Shown: in pieces, positions 6,910 through 14,820 of the stretch
Numbering within the stretch: position 1 is the first letter of the stretch
Layout: each line of letters begins with the position of its first letter
Source of the DNA: an uncultured Litoreibacter sp.
Lineage (GTDB): Bacteria > Pseudomonadota > Alphaproteobacteria > Rhodobacterales > Rhodobacteraceae
Direction of reading: 5' to 3'
DNA length: 64,000 bases
NCBI GenBank assembly: GCA_947493265.1
Contig: CANLQL010000003.1
Span: 310,001 to 374,000 of the forward strand
The notes under the pieces: model-generated
Seen by the model: the letters and a program-made list of their open reading frames with translations, nothing else
What the model was told of the DNA's origin: nothing
Database searches by the model: none
Made by a program: the position numbers and the translations under genes

Positions 6910-7567
6910 GGTCCAACCGATACCCGAGACCACGCAATGTGGTAATTTTCAAACTCGACGGCATGAGGTGACGGCGCAATCGACCAACATAAACCTCGAT
7001 CGCGTTTTCCGACACATCGTCGTCGTAGGAAAACAACCGATCCGCCAGCTTCTGCTTCGAAAACACCTGTCCGGGCGCGTTGAGAAACAGCTCCAGCAGG
7101 CGAAGTTCCCGGTTGCGCAGGGTCACGGTTTCACCGCGCACCGTCAGGTGGCCCGCGACCGGATCAAACACAATGCCACCCAGTTCAATGGTTGTTTTTG
7201 CGATGCCGGATTTGCGCCTCAGAACTGCGCGGCACCGGGCCTCAAGTTCGGCATGATCAAAGGGTTTGGTGACATAGTCATCGGCTCCCAAATCAAGCGA
7301 TCCGATTCGATCTGAAACCTGACTGCGGGCGGTCAGAACAATTACCGGCGTGCTCAGACCATTGGCGCGGTGCTGCTTGAGAAAGACCCGCCCGTCGCCA
7401 TCTGGCAGCATGATATCAAGCAAGATCAGGTCATAATCCCCGGTCGCAACGAAGGCAGAGGCATCTTCCAATTTCGCTGCATGATCAACCACATGCCCGT
7501 CCAACCGCATGCGAGATCCAATCGCATTGGCCAGCTCTTGATTGTCTTCGACCAACAGAAATTTCAT
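6899..7567 (-). CDS. tctD: Response regulator TctD-like (OmpR family)
   Basis: This is a transcription factor of 222 residues. The receiver domain has the acidic pocket (VEDN), the phospho-Asp (LILLDIMLPDGDG), the Thr switch (LTARSQ) and the Lys (TKPFDH). The C-terminal winged helix ends with VYVGRLRRHL and TTLRGLGYRL, typical of OmpR/PhoB members. It is divergent from tctC, with 108 bp between the two starts holding a pair of direct repeats (7591-7611) that fit OmpR-type binding. It probably activates tctCBA when phosphorylated by the kinase encoded next to it. Confidence 0.9.
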   Translation of the reverse strand: MKFLLVEDNQELANAIGSRMRLDGHVVDHAAKLEDASAFVATGDYDLILLDIMLPDGDGRVFLKQHRANGLSTPVIVLTARSQVSDRIGSLDLGADDYVTKPFDHAELEARCRAVLRRKSGIAKTTIELGGIVFDPVAGHLTVRGETVTLRNRELRLLELFLNAPGQVFSKQKLADRLFSYDDDVSENAIEVYVGRLRRHLMPSSLKITTLRGLGYRLDHDG

Positions 7568-7590
7568 CGCGTATCTGGACTATTCTTCGC

Positions 7591-7611
7591 TTGTGACAGG
7601 TTTGTGTCAGG
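7591..7611. promoter_or_regulatory. Direct-repeat candidate TctD site in the tctD-tctC intergenic region
   Basis: TTGTGACAGG (7591-7600) and TTGTGTCAGG (7602-7611) are 11 bp apart, one helical turn, the normal layout for tandem binding of an OmpR-family dimer. They are the only such pair between the divergent tctD and tctC genes. Confidence 0.5.
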
Positions 7612-7675
7612 TTAACGTGGTTACATCTGTATCAACTGAGCCGCCACGCGGACAGTTGTCAAATGGGAGGACACA

Positions 7676-8659
7676 ATGTCGAATTTTGAAATGGGCCGTC
7701 GCGCCTTTATTGCGGCTGTTGCCGCACTTGGTCTTTCGGGACCTGCCATGGCCGATGGCCACCAAGTTTTGGATAGCATCCACTTTCTGATCCCCGGCGG
7801 TGCCGGTGGCGGTTGGGACGGGACAGCGCGGGGCACAGGCGAAGCCCTGACCGGTGCAGGCCTTGTCGGAAGCGCATCTTACGAAAACATGTCCGGCGGT
7901 GGTGGCGGTAAAGCCATTGGCTATCTGATTGAAAATGCCGAAAGCAACCACGGCACATTGATGGTCAACTCGACCCCGATTGTGATCCGGTCACTGACAG
8001 GCGTATTCCCGCATAACTTCCGCGACCTGACATTGGTCTCTGGGACAATCGGTGACTATGCAGCAATCGTGGTCGGCAAGGACAGCCCCATCAACTCAAT
8101 GGCAGACCTGCTGGCAGCCTATGATGCCGATCCAGCTTCTACAGCAATCGGCGGCGGTTCCGTTCCCGGTGGCATGGACCATCTGGTTGCAGCCATGGTG
8201 ATGGAGGCGGCCGGCAAAGATGCGCTTGGCGTAAAATACATCCCTTATGATGCAGGCGGCAAGGCCATGGCAGCGCTGCTATCAGGCGAAATCGCAGCTT
8301 TGTCGACTGGCTTTTCCGAAGCGGTCGATCTGGCAAATGCTGGTGAGGTCAAAATCATCGGCGTGACAGCCGATGACCGTGTCGGCGCGGCACCAGATGC
8401 GATGACCATGAAAGAGCAAGGCATCGATACAACTTTCGTCAACTGGCGTGGTTTCTTTGGGGCCCCTGGTCTGCCTGATGACAAACTGGCCATGTACCAG
8501 GATGCCATCGGCAAAATGTATGACACACCTGAGTGGGAAGAGGTCCGTGCCCGCAATGGCTGGGTCAACATCCACAATTCCGGTGACGACTTCCTGACAT
8601 TCCTGGAAGCTCAGGAACAGGTCATTGGTGATCTGATGAAAAAGCTGGGCTTTCTGTAA
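7676..8659 (+). CDS. tctC: Tricarboxylate transporter substrate-binding protein TctC
   Basis: This is a periplasmic receptor of 327 residues. The N-terminus (GRRAFIAAVAALGLSGPAMA) is a signal peptide with twin arginines, possibly a Tat signal. The Bug/TctC signature is clear: IHFLIPGGAGGGWDGTAR binds the carboxylate, followed by GSASYENMSGGGGGKAIGYL and VKYIPYDAGGKAMAALLSGEI. GGGAGG-like loops and the length match the family. GGGAGGACACA precedes the ATG. It is the first gene of tctCBA and captures citrate-like or other tricarboxylates; the exact substrate cannot be read from sequence. A pair of hairpin repeats separates it from tctB and may set different expression levels for the receptor and the membrane subunits. 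Confidence 0.92.
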   Translation: MSNFEMGRRAFIAAVAALGLSGPAMADGHQVLDSIHFLIPGGAGGGWDGTARGTGEALTGAGLVGSASYENMSGGGGGKAIGYLIENAESNHGTLMVNSTPIVIRSLTGVFPHNFRDLTLVSGTIGDYAAIVVGKDSPINSMADLLAAYDADPASTAIGGGSVPGGMDHLVAAMVMEAAGKDALGVKYIPYDAGGKAMAALLSGEIAALSTGFSEAVDLANAGEVKIIGVTADDRVGAAPDAMTMKEQGIDTTFVNWRGFFGAPGLPDDKLAMYQDAIGKMYDTPEWEEVRARNGWVNIHNSGDDFLTFLEAQEQVIGDLMKKLGFL

Positions 8660-8670
8660 GACCGGCATGT

Positions 8671-8715
8671 GCGAGGGCTCTGCCCTCGCGCTCCCGAGGT
8701 ATTTTTGGCAAGAGG
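8671..8715. repeat. Dispersed intergenic hairpin repeat, copy 1
   Basis: A perfect stem (GCGAGGGC at 8671-8678, TCT loop, GCCCTCGC at 8682-8689) is followed by CCCGAGGTATTTTTGGCA (8693-8710). A second, inverted copy lies at 8840-8877. The stem could also act as a terminator or mRNA stabiliser behind tctC. Confidence 0.75.
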
Positions 8716-8839
8716 AAGGGGAGGCGAAACCTCCCCCTCCGGTAGAAAGGTCGAACCTTCCCCTTGCGCGGTCATCGGCTCCTCAGCCTGTACCGCTCGA
8801 CTAGATTAGGGCTGGTTCGCTTAACAATTTCTGTCCTTT

Positions 8840-8878
8840 TGCCAAAAATACCTCGGGGGTTTGGGGGCAGAGCCCCCA
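8840..8878. repeat. Dispersed intergenic hairpin repeat, copy 2 (inverted)
   Basis: TGCCAAAAATACCTCGGG at 8840-8857 is the exact reverse complement of 8693-8710 in copy 1. It is followed by the stem GGGGGC-AGA-GCCCCC (8863-8877). The stem differs from copy 1 by paired changes that keep it complementary. Confidence 0.75.
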
Positions 8879-8904
8879 TCAAATCTAGAGAGGTTTTTTG
8901 GGAT

Positions 8905-9387
8905 ATGGCACTGGATCGCTGGATCGCACTTGTTTTACTGGGCATCTGCCTTGCCTATGGCTATACCGCCTGGTTCATGATGGATGGCAGCCTTGCGCCT
9001 TTCATGAAGCGCAACCCGATCTGGCCCAGTACGTTTCCCAAGCTTCTATCGATCCTTGGCATCATTGCATCTTTTGTCATTCTGATGGGGTTCGAGAAGA
9101 GCGAACCGAAAGAAGCAGATATCGATTACCGCCGTCTGGGTGAATACCATCTTGGCCAAGCGCTTCTCTTACTTGGATTGATGGTTGCCTACGCGCTTTG
9201 CTTGCGGCCGATGGGCTTCTTGCTGTCTACATCTGCGTTCCTGATCCTTGGATCATTCATTCTTGGTGAGCGAAAATGGCTCGTCATGCTGCCGGTGGCA
9301 ATCATCGCCACATTTGCAGTTTGGTATTTAGTGCAAGAGGTTCTTGGGATCTACATGCGCCCCCTGCCCGGCATTTTAGGAGGTTGA
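8905..9387 (+). CDS. tctB: Tricarboxylate transporter small membrane subunit TctB
   Basis: This is a protein of 160 residues with four predicted membrane segments: WIALVLLGICLAYGYTAWF, FPKLLSILGIIASFVILMG, LGQALLLLGLMVAYALCL and the pair that follows (LLSTSAFLILGSFILG, LPVAIIATFAVWYLV). The frame is open to 8764, but the upstream part runs through the intergenic hairpin repeat, so the ATG at 8905 (MALDRWIALV) is preferred and gives the usual TctB length. It lies one base before tctA (TGA-T-ATG), with AGGAGG serving tctA inside its end. It forms the membrane complex with TctA. Confidence 0.88.
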   Translation: MALDRWIALVLLGICLAYGYTAWFMMDGSLAPFMKRNPIWPSTFPKLLSILGIIASFVILMGFEKSEPKEADIDYRRLGEYHLGQALLLLGLMVAYALCLRPMGFLLSTSAFLILGSFILGERKWLVMLPVAIIATFAVWYLVQEVLGIYMRPLPGILGG

Positions 9388-9388
9388 T

Positions 9389-10900
9389 ATGTTAGAGGGT
9401 CTTCTGATCGGTCTCCAAACGGCCATGTCGTTTCAAAACCTGGCGATGGTGATCGCAGGGTGCCTAATTGGCACATTCATCGGCATGTTACCAGGATTGG
9501 GACCGATGTCGATTATCGCCATCATGATCCCCGTTGCAATTTCCATGGGTGATCCTTCCGCCGCACTTATTCTTCTGGCTGGCGTCTACTATGGGGCGAT
9601 TTTTGGCGGCTCAACGTCTTCAATTTTGCTCAACGCGCCAGGTGTCGCAGGCACAGTTGCGTCCAGCTTTGACGGCTATCCGATGGCCCGCCAAGGAAAG
9701 GCCGGGAAAGCCCTTACGGTTGCTGCTGTCTCCAGCTTTGCAGGCGGAACCATTGGCGCGCTTCTATTGATGATCTTTGCCCCCGCATTGTCTTCCGTTG
9801 CATTGCTCTTTCATTCCGCAGAATATTTCGCCTTGATGGTTGTGGGATTGTCAGCAATCGCCGCATTCGCAGGGACCGGCCAGGTGGCGAAAGCCATGAT
9901 CATGACCATCCTCGGGCTGATCATGGCAACGGTTGGAGAAGGTGCGCTGTTCAATTTACCCCGCTTCACAATGGGGATCATGGACTTACAATCGGGCTTC
10001 GGCTTCATAACACTTGCGATGGCGATGTTTGCATTGCCGGAGGCGTTGTTCCTTGTCCTGAAGCCAAAGAACCTGCAGGGAGATGACGGTGAGATCAAGG
10101 ATCTGCGGATCACCCGCGCTGAAGCAAAGTCCATTGCGCCCGTGATCGGACGCCAATCATTGCAAGGGTTTTTCATTGGTGTTCTGCCCGGGGCCGGTGC
10201 CACAATCGCCAGCTTTCTAGGCTATGCGGTCGAGCGCAATATTGCGCCAAAACACGAACAGGATGAATTTGGCAAAGGGTCCATCAAAGGTCTCGCTGCG
10301 CCTGAGACTGCAAATAACGCAGCCTGCACAGGCTCTTTCGTGCCGCTTCTGACGCTAGGAATTCCAGGGTCAGGTACAACGGCTATTCTTCTTGGAGCGC
10401 TAATTGCGCTGAACGTTACGCCTGGGCCGCGTCTGATGCTGGACGAACCGCAGATCTTCTGGGCTGTAATCATGTCAATGTTTATCGGCAATTTGGTTCT
10501 GTTGATCCTGAACCTTCCCTTGATCCCATATATCGCGAAGGTCTTGGCGGTCCCGCGTAACTTCCTGATCCCGTTCATTCTGTTCTTCACCCTTATGGGC
10601 GCATATATCGGCCAAAACAACGCGACCGAGCTTCTGTTGCTTGTGGGCTTTGGAGTTTGCGCAACGGCGTTGAAATTTGCAGACTATCCTCTCGCGCCCC
10701 TGCTGATTGGCTTCATCCTTGGTGGCATGATGGAAGACAACTTCGCGCGCTCCATGCAGCTATATGATGGGGTCGGCTTTATCTGGGAGAGACCGATGAC
10801 CTTGGCCCTTCTGGTGATCGCCGCGATCCTCGTTGTTCTGCCAAGCTACCGCGCCCGCCGGGCCAGGGCCCGCGCGAAAGGCGTTGCTGACGGCGATTAA
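9389..10900 (+). CDS. tctA: Tricarboxylate transporter large permease TctA
   Basis: This protein of 503 residues forms the translocation channel and has about twelve membrane segments. Family signatures are visible: the N-terminal GTFIGMLPGLGPMSIIAIMIP, GVYYGAIFGGSTSSILLNAPG, the second-half GFFIGVLPGAGATIASFLGY and LTLGIPGSGTTAILLGALIA. The internal repetition of GxLPGxGxx in the two halves is typical of the fold. A Shine-Dalgarno AGGAGG precedes the ATG. It is the last gene of tctCBA; a 7-bp hairpin without a T-tract follows at 10916-10939. Confidence 0.94.
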   Translation: MLEGLLIGLQTAMSFQNLAMVIAGCLIGTFIGMLPGLGPMSIIAIMIPVAISMGDPSAALILLAGVYYGAIFGGSTSSILLNAPGVAGTVASSFDGYPMARQGKAGKALTVAAVSSFAGGTIGALLLMIFAPALSSVALLFHSAEYFALMVVGLSAIAAFAGTGQVAKAMIMTILGLIMATVGEGALFNLPRFTMGIMDLQSGFGFITLAMAMFALPEALFLVLKPKNLQGDDGEIKDLRITRAEAKSIAPVIGRQSLQGFFIGVLPGAGATIASFLGYAVERNIAPKHEQDEFGKGSIKGLAAPETANNAACTGSFVPLLTLGIPGSGTTAILLGALIALNVTPGPRLMLDEPQIFWAVIMSMFIGNLVLLILNLPLIPYIAKVLAVPRNFLIPFILFFTLMGAYIGQNNATELLLLVGFGVCATALKFADYPLAPLLIGFILGGMMEDNFARSMQLYDGVGFIWERPMTLALLVIAAILVVLPSYRARRARARAKGVADGD

Positions 10901-11263
10901 GGGGATTGGTGGACTGGCTGCGTGAGTTAGAGCGCAGCCGGCATCGCTCATCTGACGCATTCTCAGAACGGCAAAGACCTGCTGTCCTGCTAAAGACCTA
11001 AGTATATTTTGAAATGGTCCCACACGGACTCGAACCGCGGACCTACTGATTACAAACTTCACTGGAATTATTCTATTTCAAACAGTTACTTAAAATAGGC
11101 TGCTGAATTATGCTGAAATCTACCAATTCTAATAATACCCCCAAACGCACCCCCAAAATGGAGACCGTTGCCGCGAAATTCCATCGTCCGGGCCGGACAC
11201 GTCCGGACAGTCGGACGGAAAAACCACTCTCTGACCGCAACACTATGATTTAAAGGGATTTAA
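10901..11263. other. Gene-free region between tctA and tRNA-Thr
   Basis: No credible gene is seen. It holds a stem (GGCTGCG at 10916-10922 with CGCAGCC at 10933-10939) after tctA, a partial copy of the tRNA-Thr 3' half (11019-11056) and about 200 bp of A/T-richer sequence with one short open frame (47 codons from 11110) that I do not regard as supported. The stretch from 11019 to 11263 looks like the leftover of an integrated element. Confidence 0.6.
11019..11056 (-). repeat. 38-bp duplicate of the tRNA-Thr 3' half (att-like scar)
   Basis: These 38 bases are identical to 11271-11308 inside the tRNA-Thr gene and lie in the same orientation, 252 bp apart. They cover the T arm, variable region and anticodon-stem side. 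The match stops just after the anticodon, and the acceptor-stem end is changed by a 3-nt deletion. A direct duplication of a tRNA 3' half is the hallmark of tyrosine-integrase integration. Confidence 0.8.
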
Positions 11264-11339
11264 TGGTGCCCCCACACGGACTCGAACCGCGGACCTACTG
11301 ATTACAAATCAGTTGCTCTACCAGCTGAGCTATAGGGGC
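11264..11339 (-). tRNA. tRNA-Thr (anticodon TGT)
   Basis: The 76-nt gene folds into a full cloverleaf: acceptor GCCCCTA/TGGGGGC, D stem GCTC/GAGC, anticodon stem ACTGA/TCAGT with loop TTTGTAA (anticodon TGT, reading ACA), T stem CGCGG/CCGTG with TTCGAGT, discriminator A and an encoded CCA. Its 3' half is duplicated at 11019-11056. Confidence 0.96.
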
Positions 11340-11444
11340 ACTGCAGCGCGATTTAGCAGGAGAAATCGGGGCTGGCAAGACAGTTTAAGAACTGTTTTTC
11401 AAACTCTTCTCACAGCGCTGAAAAGCCACGGTTTCTATTGTCCT

Positions 11445-12182
11445 CTACTCATCAAACCCTGGCAAATCGCTTTGGCGATCATCAGCAGCATCTGGGGCAT
11501 CTGGCGGCAATTGGGCCAAGGCCGTGTGGCGTCTGTTTGCCAGCCATTCCAGTCGCTGCGACTGGGTCAGCAGCACGCGGCGCAACCCAGATTGCACCTT
11601 ACGCTCCGAAATTGCTTGCGCCAGGCGGGACAGGATCAAAGCCCGGCGCGCAATTCTAAAGTCTGGATGCACGCGGATCCGGTGCACGTGGTCAGATACG
11701 ATCCGCGCCCGCAAAGAGGGTGGCAGGCTGATCTCGAGATCGGAAATTGGTGGGTCTTTTTCGTTCAAGATCGCCTGAAAGCGGCTTGCGGCAATGGCTG
11801 TGTCGAAGACTTTGCGTTCTAACGCATCCAGATGCGCCCGAGCGGTTTCCATATCCGTCCCGCGCAGTTCAAACTGCGGCAGTGGCCAGACCTCGACCTC
11901 ATAAACCTCAAACGGATCGAGGACAGACATGGCGACTGCATCCGTGCGTTGATTGGTCAGATGGCGTCGAATACGCGTGCTTATTTTTTCTTTGGTTTGG
12001 CCGACATAGATCGGCTCCCCGTCATAGTCGAAAAACGCATAGACGCCCCAGATGAACCCGCCGACTGGACGGGGATGGTCTGAGACGGGATCATCAAAAG
12101 GTGTGGCCAGAAAATCGGCCAGCTGCGCGCGCAGGTCTTCGGCTTCAAAAGGGGGATAATTGACGCTATCGGGATCGCGCAT
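11445..12182 (-). CDS. GIY-YIG family nuclease, probable restriction endonuclease
   Basis: This is a protein of 245 residues from the ATG at 12182, preceded by GAGGG. The frame is open further to 12308, but that would run into the methyltransferase gene. The GIY-YIG domain is at about residues 43-130: GVYAFF, ten residues, then PIYVGQT, ISTRIRRHL with the catalytic Arg, and later a Glu (LDALERKVFD) and Asn (AILNEK) in the positions of the metal-binding Glu and the C-terminal Asn. It starts 17 bp after the C5-methyltransferase gene on the same strand. GIY-YIG nucleases of type II restriction systems (Eco29kI family) are known, so the pair is read as a restriction-modification system. The C-terminal 100 residues, rich in Arg and Leu, are not recognised. 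Target sequence is unknown. Confidence 0.72.
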   Translation of the reverse strand: MRDPDSVNYPPFEAEDLRAQLADFLATPFDDPVSDHPRPVGGFIWGVYAFFDYDGEPIYVGQTKEKISTRIRRHLTNQRTDAVAMSVLDPFEVYEVEVWPLPQFELRGTDMETARAHLDALERKVFDTAIAASRFQAILNEKDPPISDLEISLPPSLRARIVSDHVHRIRVHPDFRIARRALILSRLAQAISERKVQSGLRRVLLTQSQRLEWLANRRHTALAQLPPDAPDAADDRQSDLPGFDE

Positions 12183-12198
12183 GGCTGCCCTCGCCCCC

Positions 12199-13344
12199 TC
12201 AGGCGACCAGGGAAAGGCGATTGCGGCGCAAAACCGGCTCAAACAGTGATTGCGCGAGGTGGCGGACAACGGGGACCGCGACGCCATCGCCTGCCAAACG
12301 GTAGGCATCGTTGTAGCGTGTCGGCAAAATGTAGTCGCGCGGCAATCCCATCAAGGCGGCAGCTTCCCGTGGCGCTAAAAGCCGCGACCGAACCTGATCG
12401 CCTTCGACAACAATCACGGTTTGTCTGCTGGAGCCCCCGGAAGGCGTTCGTAAGCATCCCGCGATATCGTCAAATCGGATTTCTGCCCGTTGGCGGCGCT
12501 GCCCTTGGGCGTCAGTTCGGGTGCGGCGATACACAGTGCCCACGACCCGGCCGCCGGTCGCCTTGGCCGCATCAAGCTTGGCCAGATTGTGCGGTGTCAT
12601 CAAGCCGATCAAATGGGAAGTCTCAGCTGCGCTGTGCCAGCGCACGCCCATCGGATCGTCTTCAATCACGTCTGCAAGACCGGAGTTTCGCGCCGGTGGG
12701 ATCGGCAAGTTCCACCACGTCCAATGTTTCGCTGCGTTGCGCCCAAGCAGATTGCGGCCTTCGATCAGCGCCCGACTGTGCCAGGTCGGATGTGGCGCGT
12801 CGCTTTGAATGTGCTCTGGGACGTTGAGGTCACGACGCAGGCCAATCATGAAGAACCGTGGCCGCGATTGCGGAAGAAAATGCGCTGCATCAACGACGAC
12901 AGCACCAAACCGGTAGCCCAATCCTGCAAACGCGTTTGCAAGTGTCGCAAAATCCCGACCACCATTGCTGGTGATTGCGCCACAGACATTTTCCAAGGCA
13001 ATCAGCTTTGGACCGCGCCCTTCAGCGTGCAGATCCTCCATCAAGCTCCAGAAGGGTTTGAACATCCCGGATCGTTTGCCAGCCAAACCGGCGCGCTTGC
13101 CCGCAACCGACAAGTCCTGACACGGGAAAGATGCCCAAACCAGATCGGCCTGCCCCGGCAAATCCTGCGGCGTCACGCGGGCCACGTCCTGGCGAAGTAG
13201 CACGTCCCCGTCTGGATGATTTGTGCGGAAGCTTTCGGCTTTCTTTTCGTCGATGTCATTGGCAAAAAGGCAAGACCAGTCCCGCCCCAGGCCGATGCCC
13301 GCCATGCCACCTCCGGCAAAGAAATCGTAGTATGTGTGGGCCAT
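12199..13344 (-). CDS. DNA (cytosine-5-)-methyltransferase
   Basis: This is a protein of 381 residues with the C5-methyltransferase motifs in order: motif I FFAGGGMAGIGLG for AdoMet, motif IV FPCQDLSVAGKR with the catalytic Cys, motif VI ALENV, motif VIII QSRPRFFMIGLR, then a variable target-recognition region, and motifs IX-X ending AGDGVAVPVVRHLAQ. It is transcribed before the GIY-YIG nuclease, an order that lets protection precede cleavage. No separate controller (C) gene is visible. The pair sits beside a tRNA-Thr that has hosted an integration event, although the pair itself lies on the 5' side of the tRNA and is not bounded by the duplicated half. Confidence 0.93.
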   Translation of the reverse strand: MAHTYYDFFAGGGMAGIGLGRDWSCLFANDIDEKKAESFRTNHPDGDVLLRQDVARVTPQDLPGQADLVWASFPCQDLSVAGKRAGLAGKRSGMFKPFWSLMEDLHAEGRGPKLIALENVCGAITSNGGRDFATLANAFAGLGYRFGAVVVDAAHFLPQSRPRFFMIGLRRDLNVPEHIQSDAPHPTWHSRALIEGRNLLGRNAAKHWTWWNLPIPPARNSGLADVIEDDPMGVRWHSAAETSHLIGLMTPHNLAKLDAAKATGGRVVGTVYRRTRTDAQGQRRQRAEIRFDDIAGCLRTPSGGSSRQTVIVVEGDQVRSRLLAPREAAALMGLPRDYILPTRYNDAYRLAGDGVAVPVVRHLAQSLFEPVLRRNRLSLVA

Positions 13345-13515
13345 GGTGTCTCCGACGCAATATATGGGTTATTGCAGGCAGATGATCGCGGATCAAGGCA
13401 TTGTCGCCGTGGGCGGCGCGCAACGCTTGGCAGAACTCTGTGCGAAGGCATTTGCCAGTCTGATTGTGACAGGTTAAGTGTCAATAAGTGCGCTGGGGCT
13501 AACGGACTGTATGTT

Positions 13516-14400
13516 GTGAAAATTGTTCTCCATATCGGAGCTCATTCCACCGATGATAACCACCTGATCAGTTGTCTGCTGAAAAACGTGGATGCGCTGG
13601 CCGAACAAGGTATCGCGGTGCCGGATCCGCTGGAATACCGTCCTGTTATTCGCGAAGTGTTCAAAGCGCCGAAGGATGACGCGTTGTCTGCCGATAGTCG
13701 GGAATTGGTCATGGACGCGATCCTGGCCAATAGCGATGACCCTGATCGTCTTGTTCTAAGCCACGACGCGTTTGTATCCGTCGCTGGCAATGCCATCAAA
13801 GACAACAAGATCTATCCGTCCATCGGCCAGAAGATGCGCCGGTTTCAACGTCTGTTTGAAGGGTTCGAGTTAGAAATCCTGCTGGGTCTGAAAGATCCCG
13901 CGACCTTTGTGCCCGCGTTGTTTGACAGATCACCCGAAACCAAGTTTTCCAAGTTTATCGCCGGCACCAATCCGGCAGAGCTTCAGTGGTCTGACACGGT
14001 CACTCGTTTAAAGCAGGAGCTTCCCGACGTACCGCTGACCGTGTGGTGCAATGAAGATGCACCGCTGATTTGGCCAGAACTGCTGATGGCGATGGCAAAC
14101 CACGACGAATTTACCATTCTGGAAGGCGAAGATGATTTCCTGCGCACGATCATGATGTGGCGCGGTTTGAAGCGTATGAAAACCTTCATGGAAAGTACGC
14201 CGCCAAATTCTGCCAAGCAACGCCGCTTAATCGTGGGATCGTTTCTGGAGAAATTCCCGCTTGGCGAAACAATGAATACCGTGATCGAATTGCCCGGCTG
14301 GACCGAGGATTTCGTCAATACGCTGACCGCGCAATATTACCGCGACGTTGAAGCCATCGAAGCGATGGACAACGTGACCTTCATTTCGCCCTTCGACTAG
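13516..14400 (+). CDS. Sulfotransferase-fold-like protein with a degenerate P-loop
   Basis: This is a protein of 294 residues from a GTG at 13516; the frame is open upstream but the preceding codons run into the region before the methyltransferase. The N-terminus KIVLHIGAHSTDDNHLISCL aligns by eye with the PAPS-binding loop of sulfotransferases (HIGxHKTGTT), but the Lys and the Thr/Gly residues are replaced. The rest (GFELEILLGLKDPATFVPALFD, FSKFIAGTNPAELQW, DVPLTVWCNEDAPLIWPELL) looks like a conserved globular protein. I infer a sulfotransferase relative that has lost the usual cofactor loop; function unknown. It is a single gene convergent with gapR. Confidence 0.6.
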   Translation: MKIVLHIGAHSTDDNHLISCLLKNVDALAEQGIAVPDPLEYRPVIREVFKAPKDDALSADSRELVMDAILANSDDPDRLVLSHDAFVSVAGNAIKDNKIYPSIGQKMRRFQRLFEGFELEILLGLKDPATFVPALFDRSPETKFSKFIAGTNPAELQWSDTVTRLKQELPDVPLTVWCNEDAPLIWPELLMAMANHDEFTILEGEDDFLRTIMMWRGLKRMKTFMESTPPNSAKQRRLIVGSFLEKFPLGETMNTVIELPGWTEDFVNTLTAQYYRDVEAIEAMDNVTFISPFD

Positions 14401-14403
14401 GGA

Positions 14404-14664
14404 CTACATACCAAGCGCTTCTTTATACAGTTCGAGCACCGCTTCTTCTTCGGAGATATCTTGCGGGTCGCGTTTGCGCAGGGCCACGACTTTGCGCAGG
14501 ACCTTGGTGTCATAGCCCCTGCCCTTGGCTTCTGCCATCACCTCTTTTTGTTGATCGGCAAGGTCTTTCTTCTCCATCTCCAGCCGCTCGTAGCGTTCCA
14601 CAAAGGCGCGCAGTTCGTCGGCGGTCACACGGTAAGAGCTGTCGATGACGGAGGCGTCGGACAT
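14404..14664 (-). CDS. gapR: GapR family nucleoid-associated protein (DUF2312)
   Basis: This protein of 86 residues matches the whole family: [55 protein letters not shown], then the acidic tail [14 protein letters not shown]. GapR is a small coiled-coil dimer/tetramer that encircles overtwisted AT-rich DNA in alphaproteobacteria. AAAGGA precedes the ATG. It stands alone, convergent with the sulfotransferase-like gene (3 bp between stops). Confidence 0.95.
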   Translation of the reverse strand: MSDASVIDSSYRVTADELRAFVERYERLEMEKKDLADQQKEVMAEAKGRGYDTKVLRKVVALRKRDPQDISEEEAVLELYKEALGM

Positions 14665-14820
14665 CAGGAAATCCTTTCAAGCTGATCAAGACCTGACGGA
14701 TACAAAGCCCGCAACGAAGTGACAAGTCCAGATGTTGGAAAACCATCTTCTGACGACTTGCACGGACGGCCTCAAGGCGGTAGCCAACAGCTGAACACGC
14801 CGCATCAAAGGACGCGCGCC

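Noticed and set aside
11110-11253. Short open frame of 47 codons between the tRNA-Thr copies.
   Set aside because: No Shine-Dalgarno sequence, no recognisable domain, and it lies in an apparent integration scar.
11445-13344. Restriction-modification pair as cargo of the element that left the tRNA-Thr scar.
   Set aside because: The pair is on the 5' side of the tRNA, outside the two duplicated 3' halves, so this event cannot have brought it.
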